Made by a program: the position numbers and the translations under genes
Part shown: one piece after another, positions 35,458 through 44,924 of the stretch
Layout of the letters: each line of letters begins with the position of its first letter
Numbering within the stretch: the first letter of the stretch is position 1
The notes under the pieces: generated by a model
Told to the model about the DNA's origin: nothing
Seen by the model: only the letters and a program-made list of their open reading frames with translations
Databases searched by the model: none
Assembly (NCBI GenBank): GCA_014237395.1
Contig: JABZFP010000030.1
Span: 888,211-952,210 of the forward strand
Reading direction: 5' to 3'
Source: Desulfobacteraceae bacterium
Lineage (GTDB): Bacteria > Desulfobacterota > Desulfobacteria > Desulfobacterales > UBA5852
DNA length: 64,000 nucleotides

Positions 35458-36624
35458 ATGCTGAAAACCAGACACAACGTCTATTTCTGCGATGCCCGGC
35501 GGATGCAGATGCTGCCGTCGGCCAGTGTCGACCTCATCGTCACGTCGCCCCCCTATCCCATGATCCAGATGTGGGACGCGGCGTTTTGTCAGCAGGACCC
35601 CCGCATCGCCGACGCGCTGGCGGAGGGACGATCCAAGGAGGCCCATGAATTCATGCATTGTCTGCTGGACCGGGTCTGGGACGAGAGCTTTCGTGTCCTG
35701 AAGCCGGGCGGCTTTGCCTGCATCAATATCGGCGATGCCACCCGCAGCGTTGACGGCGAATTTGCCCTGTATCCCAATCACGCCAGAATTTTGCAGCATC
35801 TGTCCCAGGCCGGTTTTACCCTCCTGCCCGATATCCTATGGCGTAAACAGACCAATGCGCCCAACAAATTCATGGGATCGGGCGTGCTGCCGGCCGGTGC
35901 TTATGTCACCCTGGAGCATGAATACATCCTGATCGCCCGCAAAGGTCCCAAACGGGTTTTCCAAACCGAGGGTGAAAAACAAAACCGGCGGGCCAGCGCC
36001 ATGTTCTGGGAAGAGCGCAACCGTTTCTTTTCCGATATCTGGATGGATATCAAAGGCACTTCCCAGACACTTGCCAACAGTGAATTCCGCAAACGCAGTG
36101 CCGCCTTTCCGTTGAAAGTCGCCTATCGGCTGGTGATCATGTATTCGGTCCGGGGCGATCTGGTGCTCGATCCCTTTTGGGGAACGGGTACCACCAGCGT
36201 GGCGGCCATGGCCGCCGCGCGCAATAGCATCGGTCTTGAAATCGATGCCGATATGGAAAGCCATCTGGACGTTTGCACGCAGAGCTTGTGCGACAGGCTG
36301 AATCATTATATCGAAGGCCGCCTTGCCCGGCACATTGCGTTTGTGGAAGAACGAATGGCGGCCAACGCACCCCTTAAACACCGCAACACCGTCTATGGGT
36401 TTCCCGTCGTCACCGCCCAGGAGAAGGAATTGTTTTTTAATCCACTGACCAGGCTGAAACGGTCCTCCCGTTCCGAAGTCGACGTGGCGTATGATGCTGT
36501 CCCCCAGGCGGCCTTCTGCAAAGATTGGGAGACCCTGCTGCCCCGCGAAGCGCCGGACCGTCCTGCCCAAGCGGCACCCGTGAAACGCCCCCCGGCGGGT
36601 CCGGCACAGCTGAAGCTGTTTTAG
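35458..36624 (+). CDS. Orphan DNA methyltransferase, beta-class (N4-cytosine/N6-adenine)
   Basis: A 388-residue enzyme with the catalytic motif TSPPYP (Ser30-Pro-Pro-Tyr33) before the AdoMet motif DPFWGTGTTSVAAMAAAR (about 237-255), the beta-class order. SPPY is commonest in N4-methylcytosine enzymes, but some N6-adenine enzymes share it. No restriction endonuclease or specificity gene is nearby, so it may be a regulatory or defence-protective orphan. The C-terminal 40 residues are proline/alanine-rich and end QLKLF. Target sequence unknown. Confidence 0.88.
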   Translation: MLKTRHNVYFCDARRMQMLPSASVDLIVTSPPYPMIQMWDAAFCQQDPRIADALAEGRSKEAHEFMHCLLDRVWDESFRVLKPGGFACINIGDATRSVDGEFALYPNHARILQHLSQAGFTLLPDILWRKQTNAPNKFMGSGVLPAGAYVTLEHEYILIARKGPKRVFQTEGEKQNRRASAMFWEERNRFFSDIWMDIKGTSQTLANSEFRKRSAAFPLKVAYRLVIMYSVRGDLVLDPFWGTGTTSVAAMAAARNSIGLEIDADMESHLDVCTQSLCDRLNHYIEGRLARHIAFVEERMAANAPLKHRNTVYGFPVVTAQEKELFFNPLTRLKRSSRSEVDVAYDAVPQAAFCKDWETLLPREAPDRPAQAAPVKRPPAGPAQLKLF

Positions 36625-36659
36625 CCGCCGGTTCGGAATCCGGCCGACCCAGGGCAGGC

Positions 36660-36699
36660 CAAAATGGCGTGGGCCCGCCAATCGGCGGCCATTTTTTTT
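36660..36699 (+). terminator. Rho-independent terminator after the methyltransferase
   Basis: AAAATGGC (36661-36668) pairs with GGCCATTTTTTTT (ending 36699), with further pairing inside the loop and a run of eight T. It ends the methyltransferase transcript. Confidence 0.75.
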
Positions 36700-36713
36700 G
36701 AGGAAGGATGATC

Positions 36714-37373
36714 ATGCCCAATCTACCGCTAACCACCCTCCTGGCGATTCGCCACGGCGAAACCGTTTGGAATGTCGAGGAACGCTTCCAAGGGTATGAG
36801 GACAGTCCCCTGACGGTCAACGGAAGACGGCAGGTGGACGCCCTGGGGCGTCGTTTGCAGGGCATGGCCATCGACACCATGATCAGCAGCGATCTTGGGC
36901 GGGCCCGGGAGTCGGCCGCCATCATCGCGGGTTATACGGGGCATACGGTGGCAGTGGACCATCGTCTGCGGGAACGCCATTATGGGGTGCTGGAAGGGCT
37001 GAGCCTTCCCGAAATAAAGGCGGCCCACGCCGATGTGCTGGCGCAATTCAACGCCGATGATCCGGACTATGTGATTCCGGGCGGGGAAAGCCACCGCATG
37101 CATTTCGAACGCAATATCGCCTGGGTAGAAGACCTTCTGGCTAACAGTCCCGGTGCCACCGTTGCGATTGTGGTTCACGGCGGCGTACTGGACAGCCTCT
37201 TTCGTTATGTCTCCCGACGGCCTCTCGACCAGCCCCGCTGCTACGTGACGACCAATGCCAGCCTGAGCGTCTTTGTCCACGGCAATTTTTACGGCACCCC
37301 CCGCTGGGTCATTCAGACCTGGGGCGATGCCGGGCATCTGGACGGCATCGGCCATTTTCCCGGTCTGGGATGA
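36714..37373 (+). CDS. Histidine phosphatase superfamily (phosphoglycerate mutase-like)
   Basis: A 219-residue enzyme with the catalytic RHGET (His14), the FQGYEDSPLTVNGRRQ block, SDLGRARESA, RERHYG with the acid/base Glu region (LRERHYGVLEGLS) and the second histidine in IVVHGGVLDS. Of two ATGs, 36714 has proper spacing to AGGAAGG. Such enzymes include cofactor-dependent phosphoglycerate mutases and broad phosphatases (CobC, PhoE-like); the short length favours a phosphatase. Substrate not identifiable. Confidence 0.9.
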   Translation: MPNLPLTTLLAIRHGETVWNVEERFQGYEDSPLTVNGRRQVDALGRRLQGMAIDTMISSDLGRARESAAIIAGYTGHTVAVDHRLRERHYGVLEGLSLPEIKAAHADVLAQFNADDPDYVIPGGESHRMHFERNIAWVEDLLANSPGATVAIVVHGGVLDSLFRYVSRRPLDQPRCYVTTNASLSVFVHGNFYGTPRWVIQTWGDAGHLDGIGHFPGLG

Positions 37374-37398
37374 TATGATTTGGCTTTAGATAGTCTCC

Positions 37399-38178
37399 TT
37401 ACCGATTTTTGTAATCGGTGATAAAATCCGCGAAGATGACGCCGTAGGCATGGCGTTGTTTCACGGCGTCAAGGGCCTTTTCGTAGCGTCTGAGATAAAG
37501 CGGGGCGCTGGCCTTCGAAAAAACCGAGTAGAGTCCGATGGGCGGGTCGGGGAGATAGAGGATTTTGACCCGGCGCACGAATGGCTCGCGCACCGCTTCG
37601 AACTGGATGGGATAGTGATCGGGCTGGTAGCAGGCATCGATGCGACCGGCCACGATCATGGCATAGCAGCGGCGGGTAAAATCTTCGCCGGCCAACGGTT
37701 CGATCCGCAATCGGGGATCCTGCATGATGGTCGTATGGTAATTGCCCGGGGTTTCGTGAAAGGACAACGGTAAAAGGTCTTCCACCGATGTCACTTTCTG
37801 TAAGGGGTTCGATACACTGATGGCGATGGACGGTTTGGTGACGCAGAAGGCTTTCTCCGGATAGACAAACTTTTCCACACGCTCGGCATTGCGCGCCAGC
37901 AACAGCGCCATGTCGATGTGGTTCTTTTCGAGGTCCTGCAGAAGGCGGTTTAGGGGCAGCATGATGAACTCGATGTCCTCAAGCTGCATCTCCCGGGCGA
38001 TGAACCTGAAATATTCCACCGCCACACCTTGCGGCGTGCCTTGGAGACCGGGCAAGGCATGGGGTGCGACTTTGAAATAGCCGACCCGAAGGGGCTTGGC
38101 GAAGATATGGCGGGGGGTTGCAATTAAAACGAGAAGGCAACCCATAATGATGAGTGCAAGCGATTGGATCCTCAGCAT
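37399..38178 (-). CDS. Periplasmic solute-binding protein, family 3-like
   Basis: A 259-residue exported protein with a hydrophobic signal segment (residues 5-25). LRVGYFKVAPHALPGLQGTPQGVAVEYFRFIAREM and the DMALLLARNAERVEKFVYPEKAFC block match the extracellular solute-binding family 3 fold. No permease or ATPase gene adjoins, so it is an orphan receptor that may feed a distant transporter or signalling protein. Ligand unknown. It is convergent with the phosphatase gene. Confidence 0.8.
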   Translation of the reverse strand: MLRIQSLALIIMGCLLVLIATPRHIFAKPLRVGYFKVAPHALPGLQGTPQGVAVEYFRFIAREMQLEDIEFIMLPLNRLLQDLEKNHIDMALLLARNAERVEKFVYPEKAFCVTKPSIAISVSNPLQKVTSVEDLLPLSFHETPGNYHTTIMQDPRLRIEPLAGEDFTRRCYAMIVAGRIDACYQPDHYPIQFEAVREPFVRRVKILYLPDPPIGLYSVFSKASAPLYLRRYEKALDAVKQRHAYGVIFADFITDYKNR

Positions 38179-38717
38179 GGTTAAAGTCCCCGGCGGGTGA
38201 AATCGTGTTCATTTTCACGAGGTGGGCGTATTACGTGAGTACAGCCTGAACGGGAGCAAAGGTCAAGATTAAATATTGAATGTGGGTGCGGCGCCTGCGG
38301 CAGGATATTTGGATATCCAAACCATATGGTTCCGCCGATCCGTTTTTCCCTCCATTTGCTGCACAGCATTTTTTACAGGAAAATAATCTCATCCCCGTGC
38401 GTCTGCCTCCATTTTACCGCGTCAAGTTTACAATCCCAAATCATGCATTACACATAAGTCATTGATGCAGACATCTCTATCCGCGTCAACAAACCCCAGT
38501 TCTCGATAATATGCCTTCCGTCTGGCGGGAGGCTTCACATAACGGCCACAGGCCGTGCAGCACTGATTTAACCAGCGACGGCTTCAGGTCAATTGCCGTT
38601 TTGAACAAAAGGGCGGCGACGGTCTGAAACAGATGCTTGTGAAAGTTTTGCAATAGGCCCCATCAACCAGGCGGCCCATCTTCCCATGCGGTATCAACGA
38701 TAAGGAGAAAAGGTGCT
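38179..38717. other. Intergenic region, 539 bp
   Basis: No intact gene. On the minus strand an open frame from about 38660 to 38490 has protein-like content (FHKHLFQTVAALLFKTAI ... VLHGLWPLCEASR) but no ATG and no ribosome site; it may be a decayed coding remnant. The leader of the YegP-like gene, with its AAGGAGAAAAGG ribosome site, occupies the right end. Confidence 0.35.
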
Positions 38718-39053
38718 ATGGCGGCAAAATTCGAATTGAAACAAACCAAGAGCGGCAAGTTCGCCTTCAACTTGAAGGCCACCAACGGGCAGGTGATTTT
38801 AACAAGCCAGCAGTACAAGGAAAAATCCAGCGCCCAAAACGGCATTGAATCGGTCAAAAAAAACGCCGGCAACGATGCCAACTTCACGCGCAACACCTCC
38901 AGCAGCAACCAACCCTATTTTGTGCTGAAGGCGTCCAACGGGCAGGTGATCGGCACCAGCGAGATGTATTCTTCGACCAACGCCATGGAAAACGGCATCA
39001 GCTCGGTCAAGAAAAACGCACCGAATGCCCCCATCGATGATATCGTGGCATAG
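38718..39053 (+). CDS. YegP-like DUF1508 tandem-repeat protein
   Basis: A 111-residue soluble protein of two similar halves: FELKQTKSGKFAFNLKATNGQVILTSQQYKEKSSAQNGIESVKKNA and PYFVLKASNGQVIGTSEMYSSTNAMENGISSVKKNA. This is the DUF1508/YegP duplication. The function in the family is unknown; members are small and often stress-linked. Strong ribosome site precedes ATG 38718. Confidence 0.92.
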   Translation: MAAKFELKQTKSGKFAFNLKATNGQVILTSQQYKEKSSAQNGIESVKKNAGNDANFTRNTSSSNQPYFVLKASNGQVIGTSEMYSSTNAMENGISSVKKNAPNAPIDDIVA

Positions 39054-39106
39054 CGGTCATCAACTAACACCAGCCGGTTGTCACCATTGAAAAAAGGAGG
39101 ACTATT

Positions 39107-39361
39107 TTGGGATTTATTTCATGGATTATCATGGGCCTTATCGTGGGCGTGCTTGCCAAATGGATTATGCCGGGGAAAGACCCCGGCGGATTGTTCATCA
39201 CGATCGGCATCGGGATCGCCGGGGCGTTTGTGGGCGGCTTCATCGGTGCCAAGCTGGGCTTCGGGGCGGTGACCGGGTTCAACATCGGCAGCATTTTGAT
39301 TGCCACCGGGGGCGCCATTCTGCTTCTGGCGATCTATCGCGCCATGAAAAAGAAGCAATAA
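39107..39361 (+). CDS. GlsB/YeaQ/YmgE-family membrane protein
   Basis: An 84-residue, glycine-rich protein with three membrane segments, starting GFISWIIMGLIVGVLAKWIMPGKDPGG, the typical GlsB/YeaQ N-terminus. The TTG start at 39107 is supported by an AAGGAGG site 6 bases upstream and by the family N-terminus. Members are envelope stress proteins of unknown mechanism. It lies 53 bp after the YegP-like gene, possibly the same transcript. Confidence 0.9.
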   Translation: MGFISWIIMGLIVGVLAKWIMPGKDPGGLFITIGIGIAGAFVGGFIGAKLGFGAVTGFNIGSILIATGGAILLLAIYRAMKKKQ

Positions 39362-39407
39362 CAGGTGGAGTTAGCGCAGTGTCGGATAGAAGTTTGCGCC
39401 GGAGATT

Positions 39408-39438
39408 ATAACGGGCAGGGGCCACCCCCGCCCGTTAT
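39408..39438. terminator. Bidirectional hairpin between convergent genes
   Basis: ATAACGGGC (39408-39416) and GCCCGTTAT (39430-39438) form a perfect 9-bp stem with a G/C-rich loop between two convergent genes. No U-tract, so termination is inferred from position. Confidence 0.5.
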
Positions 39439-39446
39439 GCATGAGA

Positions 39447-39929
39447 CTAAAGTGTGGTGATACCTTTACAGATACGGGCGCCGGCCGGCATGTTTTCTTC
39501 GAGTTTCCAGACCGCACCGGGGTGCAGCCCTCTGAACATGCTTTGAGCAAAGGCGCTATGGCCGCTGGCGCACATCCGCCACTCTTCCGGCACGGCGTTC
39601 GCTTTCAAGGCTTCCTGCCAGGGGCAACTGGTAAATTCCGTATTCAGCTGCTTTCCGGTAATGGCGCTCTTCACTGTCATGCCGTGGATGCTTTCGGTGA
39701 TTAGCCCGGCCTGGCGCAGCCCCTCCAGATCGACCTTGTCGCCCATAAACGGTTTGAGCTGCTCGGCAGCCTGTTTTCCCAGGGTTTCCCAAACCCTGTC
39801 GCTGGCCCGCCGAACCTTGTCGCGGTCCAGACCTTCCTCCATCAGATTCTTGATAAACAGCGTAAAGGCATTCACCAGCACATTCAGGCGTTGCTGGGCG
39901 CATTCTTCGATGGGTATGGCTTGTTCCAT
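39447..39929 (-). CDS. ATC-hydrolase-like protein (L-2-amino-thiazoline-4-carboxylate hydrolase family)
   Basis: A 160-residue soluble protein. Start at 39929 is set by an AGGAG site in front of MEQAIPIEECAQQRLN. The first half is helical; the second has conserved-looking TSCPWQEALKAN, MCASGHSAFAQSMFRGLHPGAVWKLEENMPAGARICK, with three cysteines and a final segment typical of proteins annotated as ATC hydrolase-like. Actual activity is doubtful for most members, which are often found as small redox or stress proteins. The family call is moderate. Confidence 0.6.
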   Translation of the reverse strand: MEQAIPIEECAQQRLNVLVNAFTLFIKNLMEEGLDRDKVRRASDRVWETLGKQAAEQLKPFMGDKVDLEGLRQAGLITESIHGMTVKSAITGKQLNTEFTSCPWQEALKANAVPEEWRMCASGHSAFAQSMFRGLHPGAVWKLEENMPAGARICKGITTL

Positions 39930-40833
39930 GGTTATCTCCTCCATCAACCGCATGCGAATAATGGTTTTTATAAAGGGCCATATGATTGATTCGTCGCTCC
40001 CGCGAGATCGGCAATGGATCCCCGGGAGCACGGCGGGCACATCTTTAATAGGCGTCTCTCGTTCATGAATTGATCTCTGCAAACTGAATCTGGGATGATT
40101 TATTTAGCACCCGGCAAACACCGGGCGTTCTCTGGCATCAGCGAGACGGTGGAACTCAATGTCGCAAACGAGGAAGGCTGACTGGAGCGGTTGCGGGACA
40201 TCGTTTTAGGAGAGAGGTTAAATGATAGAGAACGAATAAATCGGGGCAGGTTGAAGGCCATTTTGAATTATTCTAAAAAATAAATCCAGGCCGACGGTTG
40301 TCAAGCAGCCCATCGCTGTCCTTGCTGACGTACAAATGAAAGTTGGCGGAGGCAGGATAAGCTGTTCCGGAGAAAGTGAAGGTACCCGCCTCAGGCGGGC
40401 TCCGACCCCTTGAACCCCATCCCCGTGTTTGATTCGGGTTGCACCGGGATTGCCTTAAGATTTAGGCAACTTAGACTTCGTGGATGTCCGGCATGATGTC
40501 GGTTTGCCACATTGCTTAGGATTTTAATTGGCGCAATATACCCATTGACAATAAGATCCTGCTTTGATTATTGAAAATAGTATATTGGGCTTCGGACTCA
40601 TCAGCAAGTTCATCCCAGCCTTTTCTCTGATCCTAATTCTGAAAAACACATCTTCTGCATGCCCCTGAGCAGGACTATCAGGCTACCCATGTAGCCCCTG
40701 TAATAGCTCAGATCGGCAACTCGATCAGGCTCGTTTGCCTCTACCAACCAACTACCGTCATGCCTTAAAATAGCCGCTCCTCCTCTCAATAATAGGTTTT
40801 ATTGGCCGTCAACATCTCAACCAAGAGGAGGCA
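39930..40833. other. Gene-poor region of 904 bp, left end of an A+T-richer island
   Basis: No gene with a ribosome site and protein-like content was found. A 5-codon frame follows an AGGAGAGAGG-like site near 40210, too short to call. A small hairpin (CCCGCC-TCA-GGCGGG) at 40386-40399 is immediately followed by a 21-bp copy of part of the tRNA-Pro gene (40400-40420). A+T content rises from about 40500, where TTGACA-like and TATATT-like boxes could form weak promoters. Confidence 0.4.
40400..40420. repeat. 21-bp direct repeat of the tRNA-Pro anticodon region (att-like)
   Basis: Positions 40400-40420 are identical over 21 bp to 43783-43803 inside the tRNA-Pro gene, in the same orientation. In the tRNA the match runs from the anticodon loop to the base of the T arm. 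Such a repeat flanking foreign DNA is typical of tyrosine-integrase attachment sites. No integrase gene lies between the copies, and no tRNA 3' remnant lies left of 40400, so a repetitive-element origin is also possible. Confidence 0.5.
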
Positions 40834-41958
40834 ATGATGACAACGGACGTTTATCAAAAACTGAGGAAGTATCTCGATGATCTGCCAGGGGGATATCCTG
40901 CCGCCGAGACAGGCGTTGAACTGCGCATCCTGAAGCGCATGTTCACCCCCGAGGAGGCGTGGCTGGCCACCCACTTGACCCTTATTGCAGAGGAACCCAG
41001 AGTCGTGGCCAGAAGGGCCAAAATCGGTAAGGATGAGGCTGCCATCCGTTTGGAGGAAATGGCTCGCAAAGGGCTTTTGTTTCGGATTGAGGAAACGCCT
41101 GGCAAGCCTACCTATATGGCGGTCCAATTTGTGATCGGCATGTGGGAATTCCATGTCAACGATCTGGATCCAGAATTTATTGCCGACATGGACGAATACA
41201 GACCTTATCTGAACTTTACAGCATGGGCGCAACCACAGTTGAGGACAATCCCTGTAGGCCAGAGCATTCACAATGAACTGGAAACGATGACTTATGAAAG
41301 AGCCGAGAAACTAATTGCGGATCATGATCTCTTTTCAATCGCCCCTTGCATCTGTAGGCGTGAGAAGAAAATGATAGGCGAGGGATGTGACCGCCCGGAA
41401 GCATATTGCCTTGGGTTTGGAATCGGTGCGGATTACTACATCAAGAACGGGATTGGACGCCCCTCCAACAAACAGGAGATCTTGGCTGTGCTTAAAGCTG
41501 CCAATGATCATACCCTGGTGCTTCAGCCCGGCAACTCAAAAGAAATTGTCAATATCTGTTGTTGTTGCGGTTGCTGTTGTGGTGTTTTGACGTCTCTCAA
41601 AAAATTGCCGGCACCGGCTGATTTTGTATCTTCCCCCTTCACAGTGCAAGCCGATGTAGCCAAATGTGAGGGCTGCGAAACATGTGTTGATCGCTGTCAG
41701 ATGGACGCTCTCAGCATGGCGGATGAGAAAGTGGTTTTGAATTCCGATCGCTGTATCGGCTGCGGGCTTTGTGTGACCACATGTCCCAGTGGAGCGCTAA
41801 CGTTGAAACGTAAGCCTGAAAAGGAGCAGCGTAAGGTGCCAGAGAACATTGAAGCAGCCGCCATATCTCATGGCCAGGCCAGGGGTAAACTGGGAATGGG
41901 AGAATTGATAAAGCTGCAAGCCAAATCAAAATTGGACCGGCTGCTGGCTCCGAGATAA
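40834..41958 (+). CDS. Winged-helix 4Fe-4S iron-sulfur protein
   Basis: A 374-residue cytoplasmic protein. Residues about 30-100 resemble a winged helix (EEAWLATHLTLIAEEPRVVARRAKIGKDEAAIRLEEMARKGLLFRIE). The middle has APCICRREKK and the striking run NICCCCGCCCGVL (about residues 238-250). The C-terminal part carries two ferredoxin motifs, CEGCETCVDRC and CIGCGLCVTTCPSGAL, for two [4Fe-4S] clusters. Proteins of this architecture are common in anaerobic deltaproteobacteria, archaea and clostridia, with unknown function. ATG 40834 or 40837 follows AGAGGAGG. The gene lies in the A+T-richer stretch next to tRNA-Pro. Confidence 0.88.
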   Translation: MMTTDVYQKLRKYLDDLPGGYPAAETGVELRILKRMFTPEEAWLATHLTLIAEEPRVVARRAKIGKDEAAIRLEEMARKGLLFRIEETPGKPTYMAVQFVIGMWEFHVNDLDPEFIADMDEYRPYLNFTAWAQPQLRTIPVGQSIHNELETMTYERAEKLIADHDLFSIAPCICRREKKMIGEGCDRPEAYCLGFGIGADYYIKNGIGRPSNKQEILAVLKAANDHTLVLQPGNSKEIVNICCCCGCCCGVLTSLKKLPAPADFVSSPFTVQADVAKCEGCETCVDRCQMDALSMADEKVVLNSDRCIGCGLCVTTCPSGALTLKRKPEKEQRKVPENIEAAAISHGQARGKLGMGELIKLQAKSKLDRLLAPR

Positions 41959-42013
41959 GGAGTGCTTAGGAGGATTTTGGCAGGTTGGCGATGATTCCCT
42001 GATTGTAGCACCT

Positions 42014-42211
42014 CTATCTCAGCAGCCTGGATAGCAGACCGATACCGATCATAGCCGCCAACGCCACGATAGCTATTTCCAGCGGCCCCGGCTTGGCCAG
42101 ATTGCCTTTCACAGGCTCGGTGGCGGTAAGGGTATTGCCCTGACCATCGACAGCCTCTTGGGCCGTTTCCTTGGCACCCAGCCATTCATGACAGTTCGGG
42201 CACTTTGCCGC
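42014..42211 (-). pseudogene. Zinc-ribbon/membrane-anchor remnant without start codon
   Basis: On the minus strand a 65-codon frame between stop codons reads AAKCPNCHEWLGAKETAQEA ... LEIAIVALAAMIGIGLLSRLLR. It resembles a small protein with a CxxCH zinc-ribbon half and one membrane helix. There is no ATG, GTG or TTG ahead of the cysteine motif in frame, since a stop (TAA) precedes GCG GCA AAG TGC. It may be a decayed gene or one disrupted by a frameshift at its 5' end. Confidence 0.4.
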
Positions 42212-42280
42212 TTAACAGCTGACCTTGGTCTTGCAGAAAAGATTACTGACGTCACCGGTAAAAATCATTATCAGGCATGT

Positions 42281-43240
42281 CTAACTTTTCCCCTTCAAGA
42301 AATCCAGGTAAGCTTTCGCTGTTTCTTCAGGCTTTTCAATCGGAGGAACATGACCTGTATCCTTCATGATAACCGTTTTGTGATTCGTCAGACTTTTTTC
42401 CAATACAGCGACTCCCCCTATATCCGTCACCTTGTCCTGATCCCCCCAAATGATCAGGACTGGCGCTTGAACCTTTGACAGGGTGGGACCAATGGTTAAT
42501 TTGGAAAATTCGACTGATTCGACTGATTTGACTGATAGCATATCATTCCATATTTTCATGTTGAACTCCGTGTGGGCGATCCATACATTTTCCGCTATAA
42601 TTTTTCTGAACGCTGCAGGCATTGCGGGGCGCTTTACGAAAATTAAGTCCATAAGTTTATTGTAATCTTCGATGTTGCTAATCCGGAACATATTATTACC
42701 TTTTTCCAGTTGAATGACGAACTCGCTCTTATTCTGTGATGGCGCTCCGCCAGTGTTCATTAAGGTAATTGTCAACACCTTCTCAGGGTGAGCTGCTCCG
42801 TAAGTTGCGGCAAAAACACCCCCCATTGAATTTCCTGCTATGTGAAATGTATCGAGCTTGAGAACTCCAATAAAACGCTCAATTCGTCCCACCTGACTGT
42901 CGATATCGTAACTTTGTGTCGGCACCTGTGCGCTTTCACCAAAGCCGGGAATGTCAGGTATAACCAGATGATACCCCTTAAAGTATTTGGCAAAGGCCGT
43001 CCAGGCGTCCTTGTTGCCTCCGAATCCATGAAGGAGTAGTATTGTTTCCCCTTTTCCTCCTTCCAGATAGACTATTCTTTGGCCATCGACTTGAACTTCC
43101 TTCTTGACAAGATCGGCGGAGCGCCGCTGTGCATCCATCGCCAACTTGAACACAGTTTCAGGAAAAAGGAAGTAAAATCCACCCAGCAGAACAACAACAA
43201 CGAAAACAAAAACCAATCCATACCCTATGAATTTTTTCAT
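42281..43240 (-). CDS. Membrane-anchored alpha/beta hydrolase
   Basis: A 319-residue protein with an N-terminal TM anchor (about 5-26) and an alpha/beta-hydrolase domain: oxyanion HGFGGNKDAW, nucleophile Ser138 in GNSMGG, acid in IIWGDQDKV and His in DTGHVPPIEKP. The triad is complete. It resembles esterases/lipases and haloalkane-type hydrolases; substrate unknown. Codon use is clearly more A/T-rich than in flanking genes, suggesting acquisition by transfer. The active domain would face the periplasm if the helix is an uncleaved signal anchor. Confidence 0.88.
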   Translation of the reverse strand: MKKFIGYGLVFVFVVVVLLGGFYFLFPETVFKLAMDAQRRSADLVKKEVQVDGQRIVYLEGGKGETILLLHGFGGNKDAWTAFAKYFKGYHLVIPDIPGFGESAQVPTQSYDIDSQVGRIERFIGVLKLDTFHIAGNSMGGVFAATYGAAHPEKVLTITLMNTGGAPSQNKSEFVIQLEKGNNMFRISNIEDYNKLMDLIFVKRPAMPAAFRKIIAENVWIAHTEFNMKIWNDMLSVKSVESVEFSKLTIGPTLSKVQAPVLIIWGDQDKVTDIGGVAVLEKSLTNHKTVIMKDTGHVPPIEKPEETAKAYLDFLKGKS

Positions 43241-43835
<595 letters not shown>

Positions 43836-43986
43836 ACGCAAGAGGGCTGTTTAGCATTTCGTCAGGGGGCTGTCAACCGGAGAATCGGTCTTTGCGGGCC
43901 AAAAAGGTAGCGGGCGAAAGGCCGCGTGATTCTCCCTTCCAATCGCCATCCGGATGCGTACGGCACAGCTATCGATAAGGACATCA

Positions 43987-44919
43987 ATGACTTTTGACAA
44001 TCGACCTGCTCGAACCAGAAAGCTCATGCGGCCGCCGCGCCTCAAGACCGGGGACACCATCGGCATTGCGGCGCCCGCCGGTCCGTTTGCCACCGACCTG
44101 TTCGAACGGGGCATGATGGTCCTGAAGGATATGGGGTTTAAGGTCCACATTCCCGAGGCGGTTTTCCAGCGGGAGGGCTTCCTGGCCGGTTCTGATGAAG
44201 CACGGGCCGATGTGATCAACACCCTTTTCGCCGATCCGGCCATCAACGGCATTTTTGGCGCGCGGGGTGGGTACGGATCCACACGGGTGCTCCCCCACCT
44301 GGACTGGAAGGCGATTTGCCGGCACCCGAAGGTCTTTGTCGGTTTCAGCGACATTACCGTATTGCACTGTCTTTTTCTGGCGAGGGCCGGTCTGGTGACG
44401 TTTCATGGCCCCATGGGAACGACGCTCGCCACGGCCACCGAAAATTCTCTTTCGGTGCTGCAGCAGACGCTGATGACGGACACGCCGGTTGACCTGACGC
44501 CATCCGGTGCAGCGGTTTTGAATCACGGCCAAGCCATGGGAAACGTCATAGGCGGCAACCTGACCCTGCTCTGCCATCTTGCGGGGACGCCCTATCAACC
44601 GTCCTTTGAAGGATGCCTTCTTTTCGTCGAAGACATCACCGAGGCGCCCTATCGGATCGACCGGATGCTGGTGCAGATGACCCTGGCGGGTTGCTTCGAA
44701 GGGGTGGCCGGGCTCATTCTGGGGCAATTCACCGATTGCGGGAACACCGAAGAGATTCACGACGTGTTCATGCGGACGTTTGGCCCCATGGGCATTCCGA
44801 TTGTGGCCGGATTTTCCATCGGACACGGTGAGGAAAACGTAACCCTGCCCATCGGCATGGAGGCCCGGCTCACAACCCGGCCGCCGCGACTGACGTATCG
44901 GGAAGCGGCAACGGTATAA
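43987..44919 (+). CDS. LD-carboxypeptidase (peptidase S66)
   Basis: A 310-residue serine peptidase of the LdcA/MccF family, which removes the terminal D-alanine from muropeptide tetrapeptides during wall recycling in the cytoplasm. Nucleophile Ser98 lies in GARGGYGSTRVLP; the Glu of LFVEDITEAPYRIDRML and the His of GHGEENVTLPIG complete the Ser-Glu-His set. Start 43987 follows AAGGA; the frame is open to 43954. The next gene, a penicillin-binding-like hydrolase, fits a peptidoglycan theme. Confidence 0.9.
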   Translation: MTFDNRPARTRKLMRPPRLKTGDTIGIAAPAGPFATDLFERGMMVLKDMGFKVHIPEAVFQREGFLAGSDEARADVINTLFADPAINGIFGARGGYGSTRVLPHLDWKAICRHPKVFVGFSDITVLHCLFLARAGLVTFHGPMGTTLATATENSLSVLQQTLMTDTPVDLTPSGAAVLNHGQAMGNVIGGNLTLLCHLAGTPYQPSFEGCLLFVEDITEAPYRIDRMLVQMTLAGCFEGVAGLILGQFTDCGNTEEIHDVFMRTFGPMGIPIVAGFSIGHGEENVTLPIGMEARLTTRPPRLTYREAATV

Positions 44920-44924
44920 AGGAA

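Noticed and set aside
41567..41585. TGTTGT-rich tract resembling a microsatellite
   Set aside because: It encodes the cysteine run of the iron-sulfur protein, which is a known feature of that protein type.
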